Part shown: piece by piece, positions 35,240 through 46,135 of the stretch
Position numbering within the stretch: the stretch's first letter is position 1
How the letters are laid out: each line of letters starts with the position of its first letter
NCBI GenBank assembly: GCA_037013685.1
Contig: CM072884.1
Location: 1,364,001-1,428,000 of the forward strand
Direction: 5' to 3'
Source of the DNA: Acridotheres tristis
Lineage: Eukaryota; Chordata; Aves; Passeriformes; Sturnidae
DNA: 64,000 nt
Notes under the pieces: model-generated
What the model was told of the DNA's origin: nothing
Seen by the model: the letters and a program-made list of their open reading frames with translations, nothing else
Database searches by the model: none
Position numbers and translations under genes: made by a program

Positions 35240-38032
35240 CAGAGGCTCTCCAGAGCCCATCTCCCAGAGGAGAGTCCAGCTGCAAACCCTGCTCCTGTCC
35301 TTCCAGCACGGGGGTGTTTGCAGCAGGGGTCAGCCCCTGTCTCCTCCCTGTGCTACACCCCGCCCTCTCATTCATTACTTGCAATCATGCAAGTGATGAG
35401 AACATCTGTGGCACAGACTTCAATAATATCAACCTACTGATTTTTCGAGTCAGACCAACAGGAGTCTGCTTTAAACCCTGGAATAAATTTGTAAGTAAAT
35501 GGCTTAGCCTCCCTAAAGCCAGTGTCCTCATGTGAGTTATATCCATCACTTCAGCCTGTATGGCAGAATTTGCTCTGTATTGCCTGGCTTAGATCAGATT
35601 CAAAAATATTTTCTGCAGTGTTGTTACCTTTGTATTTTTTAATGCTTCTGACCCTCTTGTCTGCCAGGCAGCTGTTGCTCTTGGGGGCTCTCCTTTCTGA
35701 CATCAGCTATTACGCCTTTAAAAGTGCAAATAAATAACATTATAAATTAAAGAGTGAAGAGGAAACATGTGCAGAGGGCTTTTTAAATTTTTTTTTTATT
35801 CATCAAAGGCAGCTGAGACCCTCTATGCTTCCATGTTGTGCTTTGCATTCGTTCCAGCAGGAGGATAATAAGAAATGGAAAACACCAGTGTTCATTATTT
35901 TAGCCTATCCCCTAATGTGTGTGTTGGTTCACTGGGAGAGAAAAAGGAGATGGGCTTTATGCTGCATTTAATTTGCTTCTAAATTTGCCCAGGCCAGATT
36001 CTGAAATCTAATCTCCAACATCTGTTTCAAAAGTTTCCACAGTTAAAAATTCCACAAAAGTCCTCTTCTCTCCCTCTTTGTGTTCTCCCTCTCCCTCTCT
36101 CTACTCTTTTCCTCACACAGTTTCATCTCTGTGAAAATATTCTCACCAAAGCTTGACCTCTGGGGTTAATTCAACATGTAATTAAGACTTAGATTAAGCA
36201 CAAGAGGGAAATTTTCCTTTGGTCTCAGGTTTAACCAGGCTGTCCTGAGCCAGGATGGATACAGCTATTCAATTAGAAAAACAAATTATAAAAGATTATT
36301 CCTTAAATTTTGCTGCTTAACAGAGAAATTTTTAATCAAAATGTTTGAGTTTTTCTCATTGAATGTTTTCTCATCCCTGATTTTATGCCCAGCTTTGTAC
36401 ATGAGAAACGATACAAAGTAGCAGCAGACGTTTAAATTGTTTGGGACAGGCATATTGTCTTAGTTATACTGAAAAAATATATTTGGTGCACAATTAAAAT
36501 GGTCACTGCTCTTAGCTTGTCTGATTATAATCTCTACCAGATGACTTCCCCCTTGGAACATGCACCTCCTTTTTGTGTGTTTGCAGGAAAAATACCTTAT
36601 AGCTAATACTGAAGAAAATACCAATTTCCAACTGGAATATCTGTGAAGGATCATAAGAGAAGAGAAATTCAGATTTGCAGCACTATGACGCAGAAGTACA
36701 ACATATTAAAGATGATAGATTTAGCAACTTAGGTTCTGGATATTTAAATTCAGATGTTGTTCCAAGCCTCTGGAATCTCGTCAGCTGCTGCTCCTGGGCT
36801 GCAACAGGAACCAAGGATGATCCTTTATCCCATTGATGCTCAGCTTCCAGGCAGAGAGGCTGTAGGAAGCTGCCCTTCTCTTGCCCAACATTCAATCCCT
36901 TTTGCACAAGCCCCTCCTGGCACTGCTGTGGGCTGTAAAACCCATCTGTGAGTCCAAACAATGCCGCTTTCATCTCCACGATAATCCCTCTGCCCCAGGC
37001 TTCGGGAGCACAAATTGTTCAAACACCCTGCTCACAGCACCACCGGGGAACCTGATAACTGTGTTTTGACTTCCCTTCTCTCCGTGTTTTGTGTTCCGAG
37101 GGGGAATATGAGTGAATGTTTGGAGCTGTTTTGCTCGGGAAGCGCTGCATAGATCACTCAGCAATCCCCTGGGCTGCTCCCCTTGTGCCTCCGCATGTTG
37201 TAACACACAGCTCTGCTCGTGCAGAGCGGGGCCAAACACAAATATTTACCCTGAGTGCTCTCCTACACTCCTGCTGTAGCCTGGACACGTCCAGGGTGGG
37301 ATGTGCCTGCCAGGAGATCCCTTTGCCGTATTTGGGTGACCTTTGCTAGGGATGAAACCTCACCTAATTACACCTGCTGTGCCTCAGCAGGCAATGGCCA
37401 CGTCCCACAGGGCTGCTCCCTGCTCCAGAAGGGCTTGGCACGCAGCTCTGCCCCCGCAGGGCATGAGGAGCCTTCCCAGCTGGCTAACACCAGGCTGGGG
37501 CAGCAATTCCACAGGGAGCTGATGAGCACAGCCCAGCCAGAATTCTGGGATTGTCTGCTCAGCAGCCTGGGCTATTCCTGTGAAGGTGCCTTTCTGAATT
37601 TCTCCAGGAGTATTTTCTTCTCCGTTCTCTAATTTAGCTAGTGGGTGACGATATTTTGTCTAAAATATCCCTATTTGTCCTACAAAATTCAACAAATCAC
37701 ACCACTGCATCTGCTGACCCACTTGTGATGTGAAAATGATAAAAAGAAGTCTCACTTTTTTACTGAAACATCTCCACTGTTTGGAGATGTTGATTTGAAT
37801 GAGTTTTGAGGTGTTTTCCCATTTACTGTTAGGACAATTTCAAGCAGTAAATCACATTATTATTTTTACAGTGCCAGAGGAAAAGAGCTGCTCCACATTT
37901 GCTAGTTACACCGTTTACTGTGCTCAGATACCCAGCACAGCTACCACAATTTCACATTTCATCAGTCTGGCAGACTCCAGGGTAACTCTTCTTCAAACTC
38001 CCAGTTATTTTCTAACCTAGATGGTGAATAAA

Positions 38033-38062
38033 ACATATATGCACATATATATCTATATATAC
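38033..38062. repeat. AT dinucleotide-rich microsatellite
   Basis: A (TA)n-like stretch interrupted by 'gcac' and 'tc'. Confidence 0.75.
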
Positions 38063-38984
38063 AAATAAATAGTTATTTCTTGTATTTATAAATACACTGA
38101 ACTATTTATAAAATCAGAAAGGGGTTGTCTGCCTCCCGAATAATGTCAGGAATTAAATATTTCCCAGCATTTCTGCATGTCAAAGCAATGCCCAATGAAG
38201 TGTGACGTGATGAGAATTCTCCGAGATTCAGAGGGGCCAGGAATTTATCCATGGAATAAAACAGGAACTACTTCTGCAGAGACAGAGTCCAAACTTTGGC
38301 AAAGGAAGTTTTAATAGATTTTTACATGACACAAAGCCAAAAGTATCCAGAAATGACTGATGTCTCAAATTCCATGGCAAAAATCCAATGAAGCCCAACA
38401 GAAGATTTTCTCTTGACCGCAGTGGTGATGAGATCAGGTAAGAGGGAGCAAAAATCAGCTTTTGATGTTTAGTATCCATTTTAACATCATAAACCATGTT
38501 ACCAACAGCGTTACAAGAGCTCGTTCGCACAGTGCTTCTTGGAAAAGCAGCATCAGGAGAAAATTAGAGAGGGAAATTCTCCAGGAGTTGGTGAGGGAAA
38601 CCTCTGACTGGTTCTGGTTTTTGACTGCTCCTTTCCCACCAGAGCGAGGTAAAACTGCTGCTTTTGTACACAGTTTGCTGGCTCTAAACACGACTGACAG
38701 CGCTGCTCCCTCTGCAAGCTCTTATTACAACCAGTGGCATCAGTATAGCTGCACTCCATTTGCTGAAATAGCCGAGTTAGTGGTTAAGTAATAAAATACA
38801 AAATTACCTCTTTTAAGGTGGTATGTGACATTATGGAGAGGGTTTTCCAAACCTCTTCACTAACACAGGTAATTAGTTGCCTTTTGCTTAATATTTTCCT
38901 CAGATTCCAAGCTCTTTCTGCTCCATGGACTGGCTTTAGTCCAGTGAAATAAAGACACTCAATTTCCAAAATTTATAGGGTTCA

Positions 38985-38990
38985 TTTATT
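38985..38990 (-). terminator. ADAMTS1: Candidate distal ADAMTS1 polyadenylation signal
   Basis: AATAAA on the - strand in 'ggtaataaatgaac', followed about 25-35 bases on by 'gagtgtctttattt', a plausible GU/U-rich element. Confidence 0.4.
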
Positions 38991-39114
38991 ACCTCTAGTA
39001 ACATATTATACTGTATAAATACTCTATCCTTGTTATATGTCCTTTTAAAAAAGCGATAACTTAGAAGATCACATTAGACAAGAAGTATAAAAATAAATAC
39101 GCTCATTATATGCA

Positions 39115-39120
39115 TTTATT
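39115..39120 (-). terminator. ADAMTS1: Candidate ADAMTS1 polyadenylation signal
   Basis: AATAAA on the - strand in 'tgtaataaatgcat', 1.2 kb from the stop codon. It competes with the signal at 38,985. Confidence 0.35.
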
Positions 39121-40323
39121 ACAAATTATAACCCTTCCCAGAAGGGAGAGAAATATAAAATACTTATGAAGTATGTAAAAATCTATAGTAATATATTTTA
39201 CTATATACATATGGAAAGCCATATTCTCTCATGGTCTATGGACTGGCACAATCTTCAAAGATGTGAATGCTGGCGTTTTGCTGTGGATGGACCTGCTATC
39301 CCTCAGCTTTGCCTTCCCACCTGATCAGTGACTGAGCTCTACAAACCCAGCAGAGGCCACAGAGGACATTCCAAATCATAACGGGATGCTTTTTCTTTTT
39401 TTCCTTTTAAACTCAAATAATATCCATTGGCTGGGGTAAGGCCAAAGGTTTGAGTGTGAAAGCACGACTGGAATGCTCACACACTCCACGAATCTGTTTG
39501 GCAGGAAGGTAAGACCAAGCTGGAACCAGAAAAGCCAGTGGAAGTTAGGCAGAAGGCACAAAGAGCAACTACTCAGACTCAGATTTCCACTTTTCCAAGC
39601 CTCTGGATTACAGATGTCACCACAATGGCGCTGGAGTGGCTGAGAGAAGTGGACAGGCACATTGGGATGACATAAAGGTACTTTAAAAAAACAAAAATAA
39701 ACTCTAGTGATTTGTGGAGTTTTGTTCTTGGTATTTCTTACTCTCGACAGGTAGAGAATATGGCTTTATTTTTATATAAAACTATTCTCTGAAACAATAG
39801 CAGCCATGAATGACATAGTTAAAGCTCCTTTTCCAATCTTGTTTTTTGCCCTTTGTGAGGTAGGTAAGCCCTGACCAATTATTTTAAGCTATCTTTTTCC
39901 CTCCCCTTCCTACACGTGGGGATTTGATCAGTACCACATGATAAATCCAAAAGAAGGGAGAAATAACCAAACCCCAAAATGTTTGCTGAAATGTGTCTCG
40001 CTGCTCACGTTTGGCTTAACTTGTAACAGACTTAAAAAAAAGGCAATTCTGATGCCTTTGGGCCTTATCTGCTGAAGAGAAATGAATGACATGGGTCTGC
40101 TATCCCATCCAATTTTCAGCTGGCAGGGGATTTTTGGGATGCGAAGCCAACTCAAGCTGCTTGCACTGTCCCACCACGGATCTTCACCATGAACTTTTTT
40201 ACGCAAAAACACAGGCGCTGCCTCTAGCCCTCTTTTATGTTTTTCAGTGCACTGGTCTGAAGGAAAAAATAAAATAAAATAATTAAAAAGAACCCAGGTT
40301 TTAGCTTTCCCAAGTCGTCCTCT

Positions 40324-41065
40324 CTAGCTGCAGTCCGTGGCGTTGCAGAAGTCTATCAGGTGCTTGGGTTTCTTGGAGGGCTCACAGCTTTCTTGGGGCA
40401 GCACGCCGCCGTCGGAGGAGACACATTTCAACAACCTCTTCTTGAAGCCTTTCCCACACGTCTTGGAGCAGGGGGACCAGTCCCCGAGCTGCCACTGCGG
40501 GCAGGGCACGTCGGCGCAGGGCCGCAGGTTGCTGGGCTTCAGCTCGCGGGCGCAGTCGGCGGCCGGCCGGCCCCGCGGGTCCCGGCACTCCACGGCGCGC
40601 CGCTGCCAGCCCGAGCCGCACGACTTGGAGCACTCGCCCCACTCCTCGATCACCCACTCCGAGGAGATGATCTCCCTGATGGCGTTGAAGGATTCTTTCT
40701 TCCTGCCCGCCGCCTTGTCGGCGCCGGGCTGCGCCGCCTTCTTCACGAAGTAGGTGAACTTGATCTTGGGCTGCGGCAGGTCGCCCACCGTCAGCACCTG
40801 GATGGTGAGGGGCTCCTTCAGCGGGCTGAAGCTGCGGATGCGCTCCAGGGCGGCCGAGGAGCCGCTGTAGCGCAGCACGCTGCCCTTGTAGGTGATGTCC
40901 TGCTCCAGCGTGGACAGCGTGTAGTCGCCGTTGAGGACGTAGGTGCCGTCGGCGGCTTTGATGGCCAGGAAGCTGCCGTCGTGCCTCGCGCCCCGGTGGT
41001 TCCGCTGCTTCACCTCGATGTTGGTGGCCCCCGCCGGGATGGTGACCACGTCGTGGTAGCCGGGT
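40324..41065 (-). CDS. ADAMTS1: ADAMTS1 exon 9 (residues 660-906: spacer and two C-terminal TSP1 repeats)
   Basis: The acceptor is at 41,066 ('gtggcag') and the stop TAG at 40,324-40,326. It encodes [20 protein letters not shown] and the rest of the spacer. It then carries an alanine/lysine-rich stretch (about 770-783) longer than in human, then TSP1 repeats starting at [13 protein letters not shown] and [14 protein letters not shown]. Confidence 0.95.
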
Positions 41066-44000
41066 CTGCCACGGGAGACAAGAGAAACACTGAGTCCTCC
41101 GCTCCTCCCTGCGAAGGGGGAAAAGCCTCCCAGCACAAGACTAAACCCTGCCTGAATGCAAGGCGTTTAGCTCGCTAATGGATGAATCCCGCCCACGAGG
41201 ACAAGGTGAGGCAGCAGCCCTACACTCACTTGGCTCTCACGAGGGTGCCAGACACCTTCTTGCACGTGGAGCCGTTGCCCCCGCAGATGCCGCACTTGTC
41301 GAACTTCTTGTTGGAGCCGATGGTGCGGTCGCAGCCGGCCTTCACACACTGGCCCTGCACGCACACAGACGTGGAGTCGGGGCTGCACGGGGTGCCATCC
41401 ACCACCTTGGGGACACAAGGAGCCTCGTTACAACACGCACAGCGCTCGGAAACTGCCCAACACCAAGTACTGACGGGGGGAAACCTGCAGCACCTGCTGC
41501 TTCTAGGGCTTTGGAAACTAAAAAAACCAGAGCATCCTACAGGTAGTTGGAGGTATGTGCTGCTACTTCATCTCACTTGCAAAAATGATGCCATGGTGAG
41601 AGGAGGAAACCATCTCAGTTTTCATTAATACCTCTCTCCAAAACACCTACTGCTTTACTGATCTCATTTAAAAAGTCCCATCGCTTTCTAGTCTCACTAG
41701 AAGGCAGCCATGTCCTCAAAACACACTGCCAGCATTGCTTTCAATGCTGTTCAGCACATCCTTTATTTCTAGGAGTGCTGTTCCACAAAAACCCTCTGTG
41801 TCATCACCCTGGTAGTTCCTGGCTCTCACCATCTGATGACAGCAAATTCAAGTAGCTATGCAAGATGAACATTTTTCCTCGTGTTTATTTTAAGCTGTCA
41901 GCATATTAGTAACCAGTATGAGAAAGCACCAATGTTCTGGCAAAGATCCCTCAGGGTTTTCCAAACCTATCTCAATGCAATCAGATTGGTGGAAAGAGAG
42001 GGAAGGAAATCAGGGTGGAGTGGGTAGAGGAGATGGAAAGATTGTGCCAAAACACTTAAAGCCTGTTTGCAATGATCCCACTGCACATGGAGGAATAATC
42101 CAGCTTATATATGAGACAGACAATTTCAGATTTCTACACTGCTCGACCCTTCACATAAAGAGAGAACATAGAAATCTGCCTTATGATCACCTGAAAGAGG
42201 TGCAGTTTTGAAATACCTTTGGCTGTAGAACAAAGAAGTATCCTGTTCCTTTGGCTCTGCAAACCAGCTTGCATCTGTCCTTTGGAGACACACCAGCAAA
42301 CTTGGGTGTCCACTCCACCGCAGGTCCACTTCCAAAGGCAGACTTGGAAAACTCGTTGTGCTTTTCACACTGTTCCTCCCTGAACGTTTTGCCTGCAGGC
42401 AGAGAAAAGACAGGTGGGCGTGAGATCATCTCTGTCCATGCTCTTCCTCCACACCAATCCCGGGTGTCAAAAATGGGAAGAAATTACCGTTGTTGTCAGG
42501 GCAGTCCTCGATGTTACAGGACCTGTACTGCACCCGCTTCCCTTCGCAGTACTTGCCCCCGTTCCTGGGGACAGGGTTGTCACATTCCCTGAAGGAATAC
42601 TGCACTCCCCCGCCGCAGCTCCGGGAGCACTCGCCCCACGCCCCCCAGGACCCCCAGCTCCCATGCACCGGCGTCTGGAACGACAACAGCAGCAGGACAC
42701 AAGTTAATACACGAAAACCCATACAAAACCGCACCATAAAAGCCATCATCATGCTCGTTTTTACCCAAACTCGTTAAGAAACCTGCCCTAAGTTTGCTTA
42801 TTAGCATTGAATCAACCCCTCCTAACAGACCCCTCCCACCGCAGCCTTCTCCACGCGGCTCCGAAACCCAAGCTGCGCCCATTTCTTTTTCACTACTTAC
42901 ATCATAATGCTTCTTCTCAGTCTTATTCACACACTTGCCATTCATGCACCACTTCCCTTCCCCGCAGCTGGTGCCGTCTGCCCAGGGGAAGTGTTTGGTT
43001 TGGCACACGAGCAGCCCTCCCGAGGTGCCGGTGCACCACAGCGTCGTGCACGTACTGGCTGCGTCGGGGCAGTGCTTGGACTCATCTCCAAACGTGAACT
43101 GGCACTGCCTGTTGGCATCGTACAGCGTGCCAGGCAAGTCCGAAGGGAGCTGGATGGGCCTGTGGGGCTTGTCCAACAAACACTCCCCTGAAAAGGTTGA
43201 AAGAAAAGGGAAAAAAAATAAGTCAAATGCTGCCGTGGGTTCAGTTTTAAAAGGGAACTGCATTTGCTTTGTAACAGAAGCCTTTGAGCCCATTTGTTCC
43301 ACCATTTTTATAAAATAAGTCTCTTCTAAACTCACTGACAGCATGCAAAAGGTTAAGTCTGTGCTGAAGCAGAAAGCATTCTTAAAGAAAAAAAAAAAAA
43401 GCAAAGCACTAAAGCACAAGAGCTCAAACGCCATATGAATGGAAAGCTTAATAACCTTACCATGACCGTTATCCAAAAATGTTGTAATCATGTAGGCACT
43501 GCATGGAGACCAGGGCTGGCTGCGGTCCAGGTTGGAGAGCATGGATGCCATCATGTGGAAATCCCGGCTCATTCCATTGATGCCAGCACACTGCTTTGCA
43601 TCGTCATGAGGCATGTTAAACACGTGGCCTTCGAGAAAAGGAGAAAAGCAAAGTCTGTGACTTTAGGAAGTAAGTCTGTCCTACACATTACCAACAGTAT
43701 TTTAAATATTGCTCTAGAGCTGCTCACAGCCTGGTCTGTAATTAATAACCCGAATCTGAACGCTCCCAGATTTCAAGCAGATGGCACTGGATCTTCTCTC
43801 CCTTTTTTTTTTTTTTTTTTTCCTGCAGGCACACACACAGCTCTTGCAGACAGTGCTGTGCAGGCTGAATTTGCTTTCCAGAGTCCAAGCCTGCTCCAAG
43901 ACAGGGCTTTGCCTCCTCCCGACTGCTCCAGGGAGGTGCAGGCTGGGCTTTACGGCATCAAGCTGGCTTCAATTAATCCCAGGGAACGGCTTTGCAAAGT

Positions 44001-45678
44001 TTCAAGTACCTAATTCGTGGGCTGTTGTGAAGGCAGCCTGCAAACCATCGTCTTCTATGATAGAGCAACTGCGGTTTAGATCACAAACTGTTCCCACATC
44101 AGCCATCCCAAGAGTATCACATGTCTTGGCACCGCACAGGTCCTGTAAAAAAAGGCAGTTTCATTATTAATCAGATCAGAGACTTAACCTTGGCAAGAGC
44201 CATCCAGCCCTGGCAGTTTGCCTTTACTTATGGAAAGAGCATAAATATTCAGCACTTCAATGGGTATGATGGCAAAAATCTGTCTCTGGAACATAGGCGA
44301 GGGTTACACGTAGAAATGAAATGCATAATTTCCATCTGAAATCTGCTAAAAATATATGGGGCAGGAACAGAGTGCACAAACTGTGAGTTTACAAAGACAG
44401 TGCACAAACTGTGAGCTTCACCAGACATGGTGCAAACAGCAAAAAAAATGAATAAAAAGCAGCTCATTTAATTTTAATTAATCTGCTTCGTTGCAGCTGT
44501 GGTGACACACGACTGTCTGCGGACACTTTTTCGGAGGTCTCCTGGCAGAGGGGATGGGGAGCAGTGGGCGTGGGGCTGGATGTCACCTCGGTGTCCCTCA
44601 CCTGCCTGGTGAAGAGGATGGCCGTGTCGTAGTGCTCGGCATGCCGGTCGCTGGGCGGGTTGTGCTGCTTCTGCCAGCTGCAGAAGTTCCTCAGAGTCAG
44701 GGCGGCGTTGGAGGAGATATCCGGGCCCTTGCGCTCCTCGTAAATGACCATGATCTTCACCACCACGAGGCTGATGGAGTTGCGGATGCTCGGGTGCTTG
44801 TACAGCTTGGCGGCCACGGAGAGCAGGGTCAGCAGGTAATGCTTCAGCCCGCTGCCGTGGAACTCGGCCATGGACTGGTCGGCCACCAGCATGGTCTCCA
44901 CGTAGCGGGGGCTGGACACGAACCTCTTCTTCCTCCTGCTTCTCGTTTCTGCGTTAAAAAAAAGAGAGGGAGGAGGGCAAGCGCAGGTGAGCACGGTGAG
45001 ACAGCGCCGTTTAGCAGCCCAAACCCACGGGACTCCCAAGATGCGCACCCAAGGTCTGCCCGATCCCCGCGCCCAGGTGGGCGCCACGGGCTGGGATGCG
45101 GGGCAAGCAGAGTCCGGGCATCCCCGCCAGAATCCCCCACCCCACCCTTGCCATCGCGGCATCCCCACGGTACCTGCGGGCTCGGCGGGCTCCGGCCCCT
45201 CCGCCCCGGCCCCCGCCTCGGCCACGGCGCAGCGGGCGGCGGAGGCGGCCCGCGGGGCTCCGCGGAGGCGCAGGAGGTGCGGCCCGTGGCGGTGCTCGGT
45301 GCCGGGCGCCGGCTGGATGAGGTACTGGCGGCCCCGCAGCGAGAAGGCGCCGCGCAGCCCCGCGCACAGGCTGAGCGCGGCCGCCGAGCCGGGGTCCCGG
45401 TTCACCGTGCCGGAGTAGAAGCAGCGGGAGAGGTCGTCCTCGGGCGGCGGCGGCGGCCCGCCCAGGTACTGCAGGGTGAAGTCCGGGGCCAGGAAGCTGC
45501 TGTCGGGCTCCAGCTCCAGCGTCAGGCGCTCCCCGAAGGCCTCCAGGCGGAAGCGCTCGCGGGCGCCGGGCGCGCCCAGGCGCCGCGGCAGCACCAGCGC
45601 CCTGCGCTCGGCGCTGCACAGCCCCAGCAGCGCCGCCAGCACCGGCGCCAGCGCCGGCAGCCGCCCCCCGCTCCTCAT
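40324..45678 (-). CDS. ADAMTS1: ADAMTS1, secreted metalloprotease with thrombospondin repeats (9 coding exons)
   Basis: The coding sequence is the complement of 40324-41065, 41230-41405, 42217-42392, 42488-42674, 42901-43187, 43461-43628, 44010-44142, 44602-44948 and 45174-45678. That is 2,721 nt and 906 residues, with every junction GT-AG and frame kept throughout. Domain order: signal peptide (1 to about 23), prodomain with a candidate cysteine-switch C150, furin site RRKKR at 173-177, metalloprotease with zinc motif [12 protein letters not shown] (326-337) and a methionine turn in MASML (355-359), disintegrin-like region (386-480), central TSP1 repeat (from about 485), cysteine-rich region (about 544-659), spacer (about 661-795) and two C-terminal TSP1 repeats (797-848 and 851-906). 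ADAMTS1 cleaves aggrecan and versican in the matrix. Three TSP1 repeats and the C-terminal FCNATDCS match ADAMTS1, not ADAMTS8, 5 or 15. It is shorter than the human protein (967), mainly in the prodomain. Confidence 0.97.
41230..41405 (-). CDS. ADAMTS1: ADAMTS1 exon 8 (residues 602-660: cysteine-rich region)
   Basis: The exon is 176 nt. The acceptor is 'ccccaag' and the donor 'aa|gtgagt'. It encodes [20 protein letters not shown], then the conserved [13 protein letters not shown] motif with a sequon at N645. Confidence 0.95.
42217..42392 (-). CDS. ADAMTS1: ADAMTS1 exon 7 (residues 543-601: cysteine-rich region)
   Basis: The exon is 176 nt. The acceptor is 'cctgcag' and the donor 'aag|gtattt'. 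It encodes [16 protein letters not shown] through GYFFVLQPK. The upstream intron is only 94-95 bases. Confidence 0.95.
42488..42674 (-). CDS. ADAMTS1: ADAMTS1 exon 6 (residues 481-543: central TSP1 repeat)
   Basis: The exon is 187 nt. The acceptor is 'gttccag' and the donor 'acg|gtaatt'. It encodes [20 protein letters not shown] followed by [16 protein letters not shown] and [11 protein letters not shown], a complete TSP1 repeat with WxxW and CSRSCGGG. Confidence 0.95.
42901..43187 (-). CDS. ADAMTS1: ADAMTS1 exon 5 (residues 385-480: disintegrin-like region)
   Basis: The exon is 287 nt. The acceptor is 'ttttcag' and the donor 'gat|gtaagt'. It encodes [26 protein letters not shown] and [22 protein letters not shown], with a sequon at N472. 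Confidence 0.95.
43461..43628 (-). CDS. ADAMTS1: ADAMTS1 exon 4 (residues 329-385: end of catalytic domain)
   Basis: The exon is 168 nt. The acceptor is 'ctcgaag' and the donor 'atg|gtaagg'. It completes the zinc motif ([10 protein letters not shown]) begun in exon 3 and includes [10 protein letters not shown] and WSPCSAYMI. Confidence 0.95.
44010..44142 (-). CDS. ADAMTS1: ADAMTS1 exon 3 (residues 285-329: catalytic domain)
   Basis: The exon is 133 nt. The acceptor is 'tttacag' and the donor 'tag|gtactt'. I decoded it by hand as [20 protein letters not shown] and onward to FTTAHELG. The frame is too short to appear as a long ORF, but the junctions fit both neighbours. The zinc-binding HE pair (326-327) lies at its end. 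Confidence 0.95.
44602..44948 (-). CDS. ADAMTS1: ADAMTS1 exon 2 (residues 169-284: furin site and catalytic domain)
   Basis: The exon is 347 nt. The acceptor is 'aacgcag' and the donor 'cag|gtgagg'. It begins at the furin site (ETRSRRKKR) and continues [18 protein letters not shown] to [10 protein letters not shown]. Confidence 0.95.
45174..45678 (-). CDS. ADAMTS1: ADAMTS1 exon 1 coding part (residues 1-168: signal peptide and prodomain)
   Basis: The part is 505 nt and very GC-rich. The donor is 'gcag|gtaccg'. The ATG at 45,678 has a purine at -3 and opens a signal peptide (leucine/alanine-rich, ending near CSA at 21-23). The conserved prodomain parts are [33 protein letters not shown] and GRQYLIQP. 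The linker to the furin site is far shorter than the acidic linker of human ADAMTS1. Confidence 0.92.
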
Positions 45679-45713
45679 CGCTCGGCGCAGCCCTTCTCCT
45701 CTCTTTATTTCAC

Positions 45714-45719
45714 TTTATA
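45714..45719 (-). promoter_or_regulatory. TATAAA close to the ADAMTS1 start codon
   Basis: TATAAA on the - strand in 'cgtataaagtgaaataaag', only about 36 bases upstream of the ATG. If used it would leave a 5' UTR of about 5-12 bases, so it is more likely a chance or minor promoter inside the true 5' UTR. Confidence 0.25.
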
Positions 45720-46135
45720 CGGGGACGGATATGGAAGATGTGGGGTTTTTTTGCTTTCAGGTTTTGGGGGGTGTCTGAGCCTTTCTGCCGGCGGAGCACC
45801 GCGCGGTCACTGCAGAGGCGGCGTCGGCTTCCCCATGGCCGGGGCGCGGCGGCGATGCCGGGGAGCGCGGCTGTGCGAGGGCAGCGCTGCCCCTCGCTCC
45901 GTCCCTCTGTCTTCTGTCCTGCTCTTGCTGCCGCTTCTCGTCCTCCTCCTCCTCCTCAGCCTTCCCCGGCTGCAGCAGCGGCGGGCGGGGAGGACGCTCC
46001 GGCGAGTCTCCGGCAGCCCCGGGACGGTCCCGCCTGCACTTCCAGGGCGCCCAGGAGCCCTCCCGTCCTTTGCGGAGCGGAGCCCGTCCGCCTCCGCCGT
46101 GCGGGGTGAGTGCGGGAGCGGGGCTCGCCGCCGCC

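Larger units (their letters stand above)
23321..38960. other. AT-rich intergenic region between SERPINH1 and ADAMTS1
   Basis: About 15.6 kb with no recognised gene, structural RNA or transposable element. Frames up to 139 codons occur but are interrupted, unspliced and without recognisable homology. Low-complexity tracts at 30.19 kb and 38.03 kb and a small tandem repeat at 35.18 kb are listed separately. Conserved regulatory elements may be present, but they need cross-species alignment. Confidence 0.6.
38970..40323 (-). other. ADAMTS1: ADAMTS1 3' UTR (end estimated)
   Basis: About 1.3 kb downstream of the stop codon on the - strand, AT-rich, with no CR1. Two AATAAA signals on the - strand (39,115-39,120 and 38,985-38,990) could end the transcript. 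The second is followed by T/G-rich sequence typical of a downstream element. Another AATAAA at 39,765-39,770 could give a shorter form. The end is inferred, not seen. Confidence 0.45.

Noticed and set aside
40360..41178. 272-codon + strand frame antisense to ADAMTS1 exon 9
   Set aside because: It is a mirror frame of the GC-rich coding exon, with no homology.
42675..42900. ADAMTS1 intron 5 also read through by a long frame
   Set aside because: Its length (226) is not a multiple of three, so retention shifts the frame in exon 6 and ends early. Only intron 4 preserves the frame.
40324..45678. Assignment of the metalloprotease to ADAMTS8, ADAMTS15 or ADAMTS5
   Set aside because: ADAMTS8 and ADAMTS5 have two TSP1 repeats. 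ADAMTS15 has three but a different spacer, as far as I recall. The sequence blocks here ([26 protein letters not shown] and the [13 protein letters not shown] ending) follow ADAMTS1.
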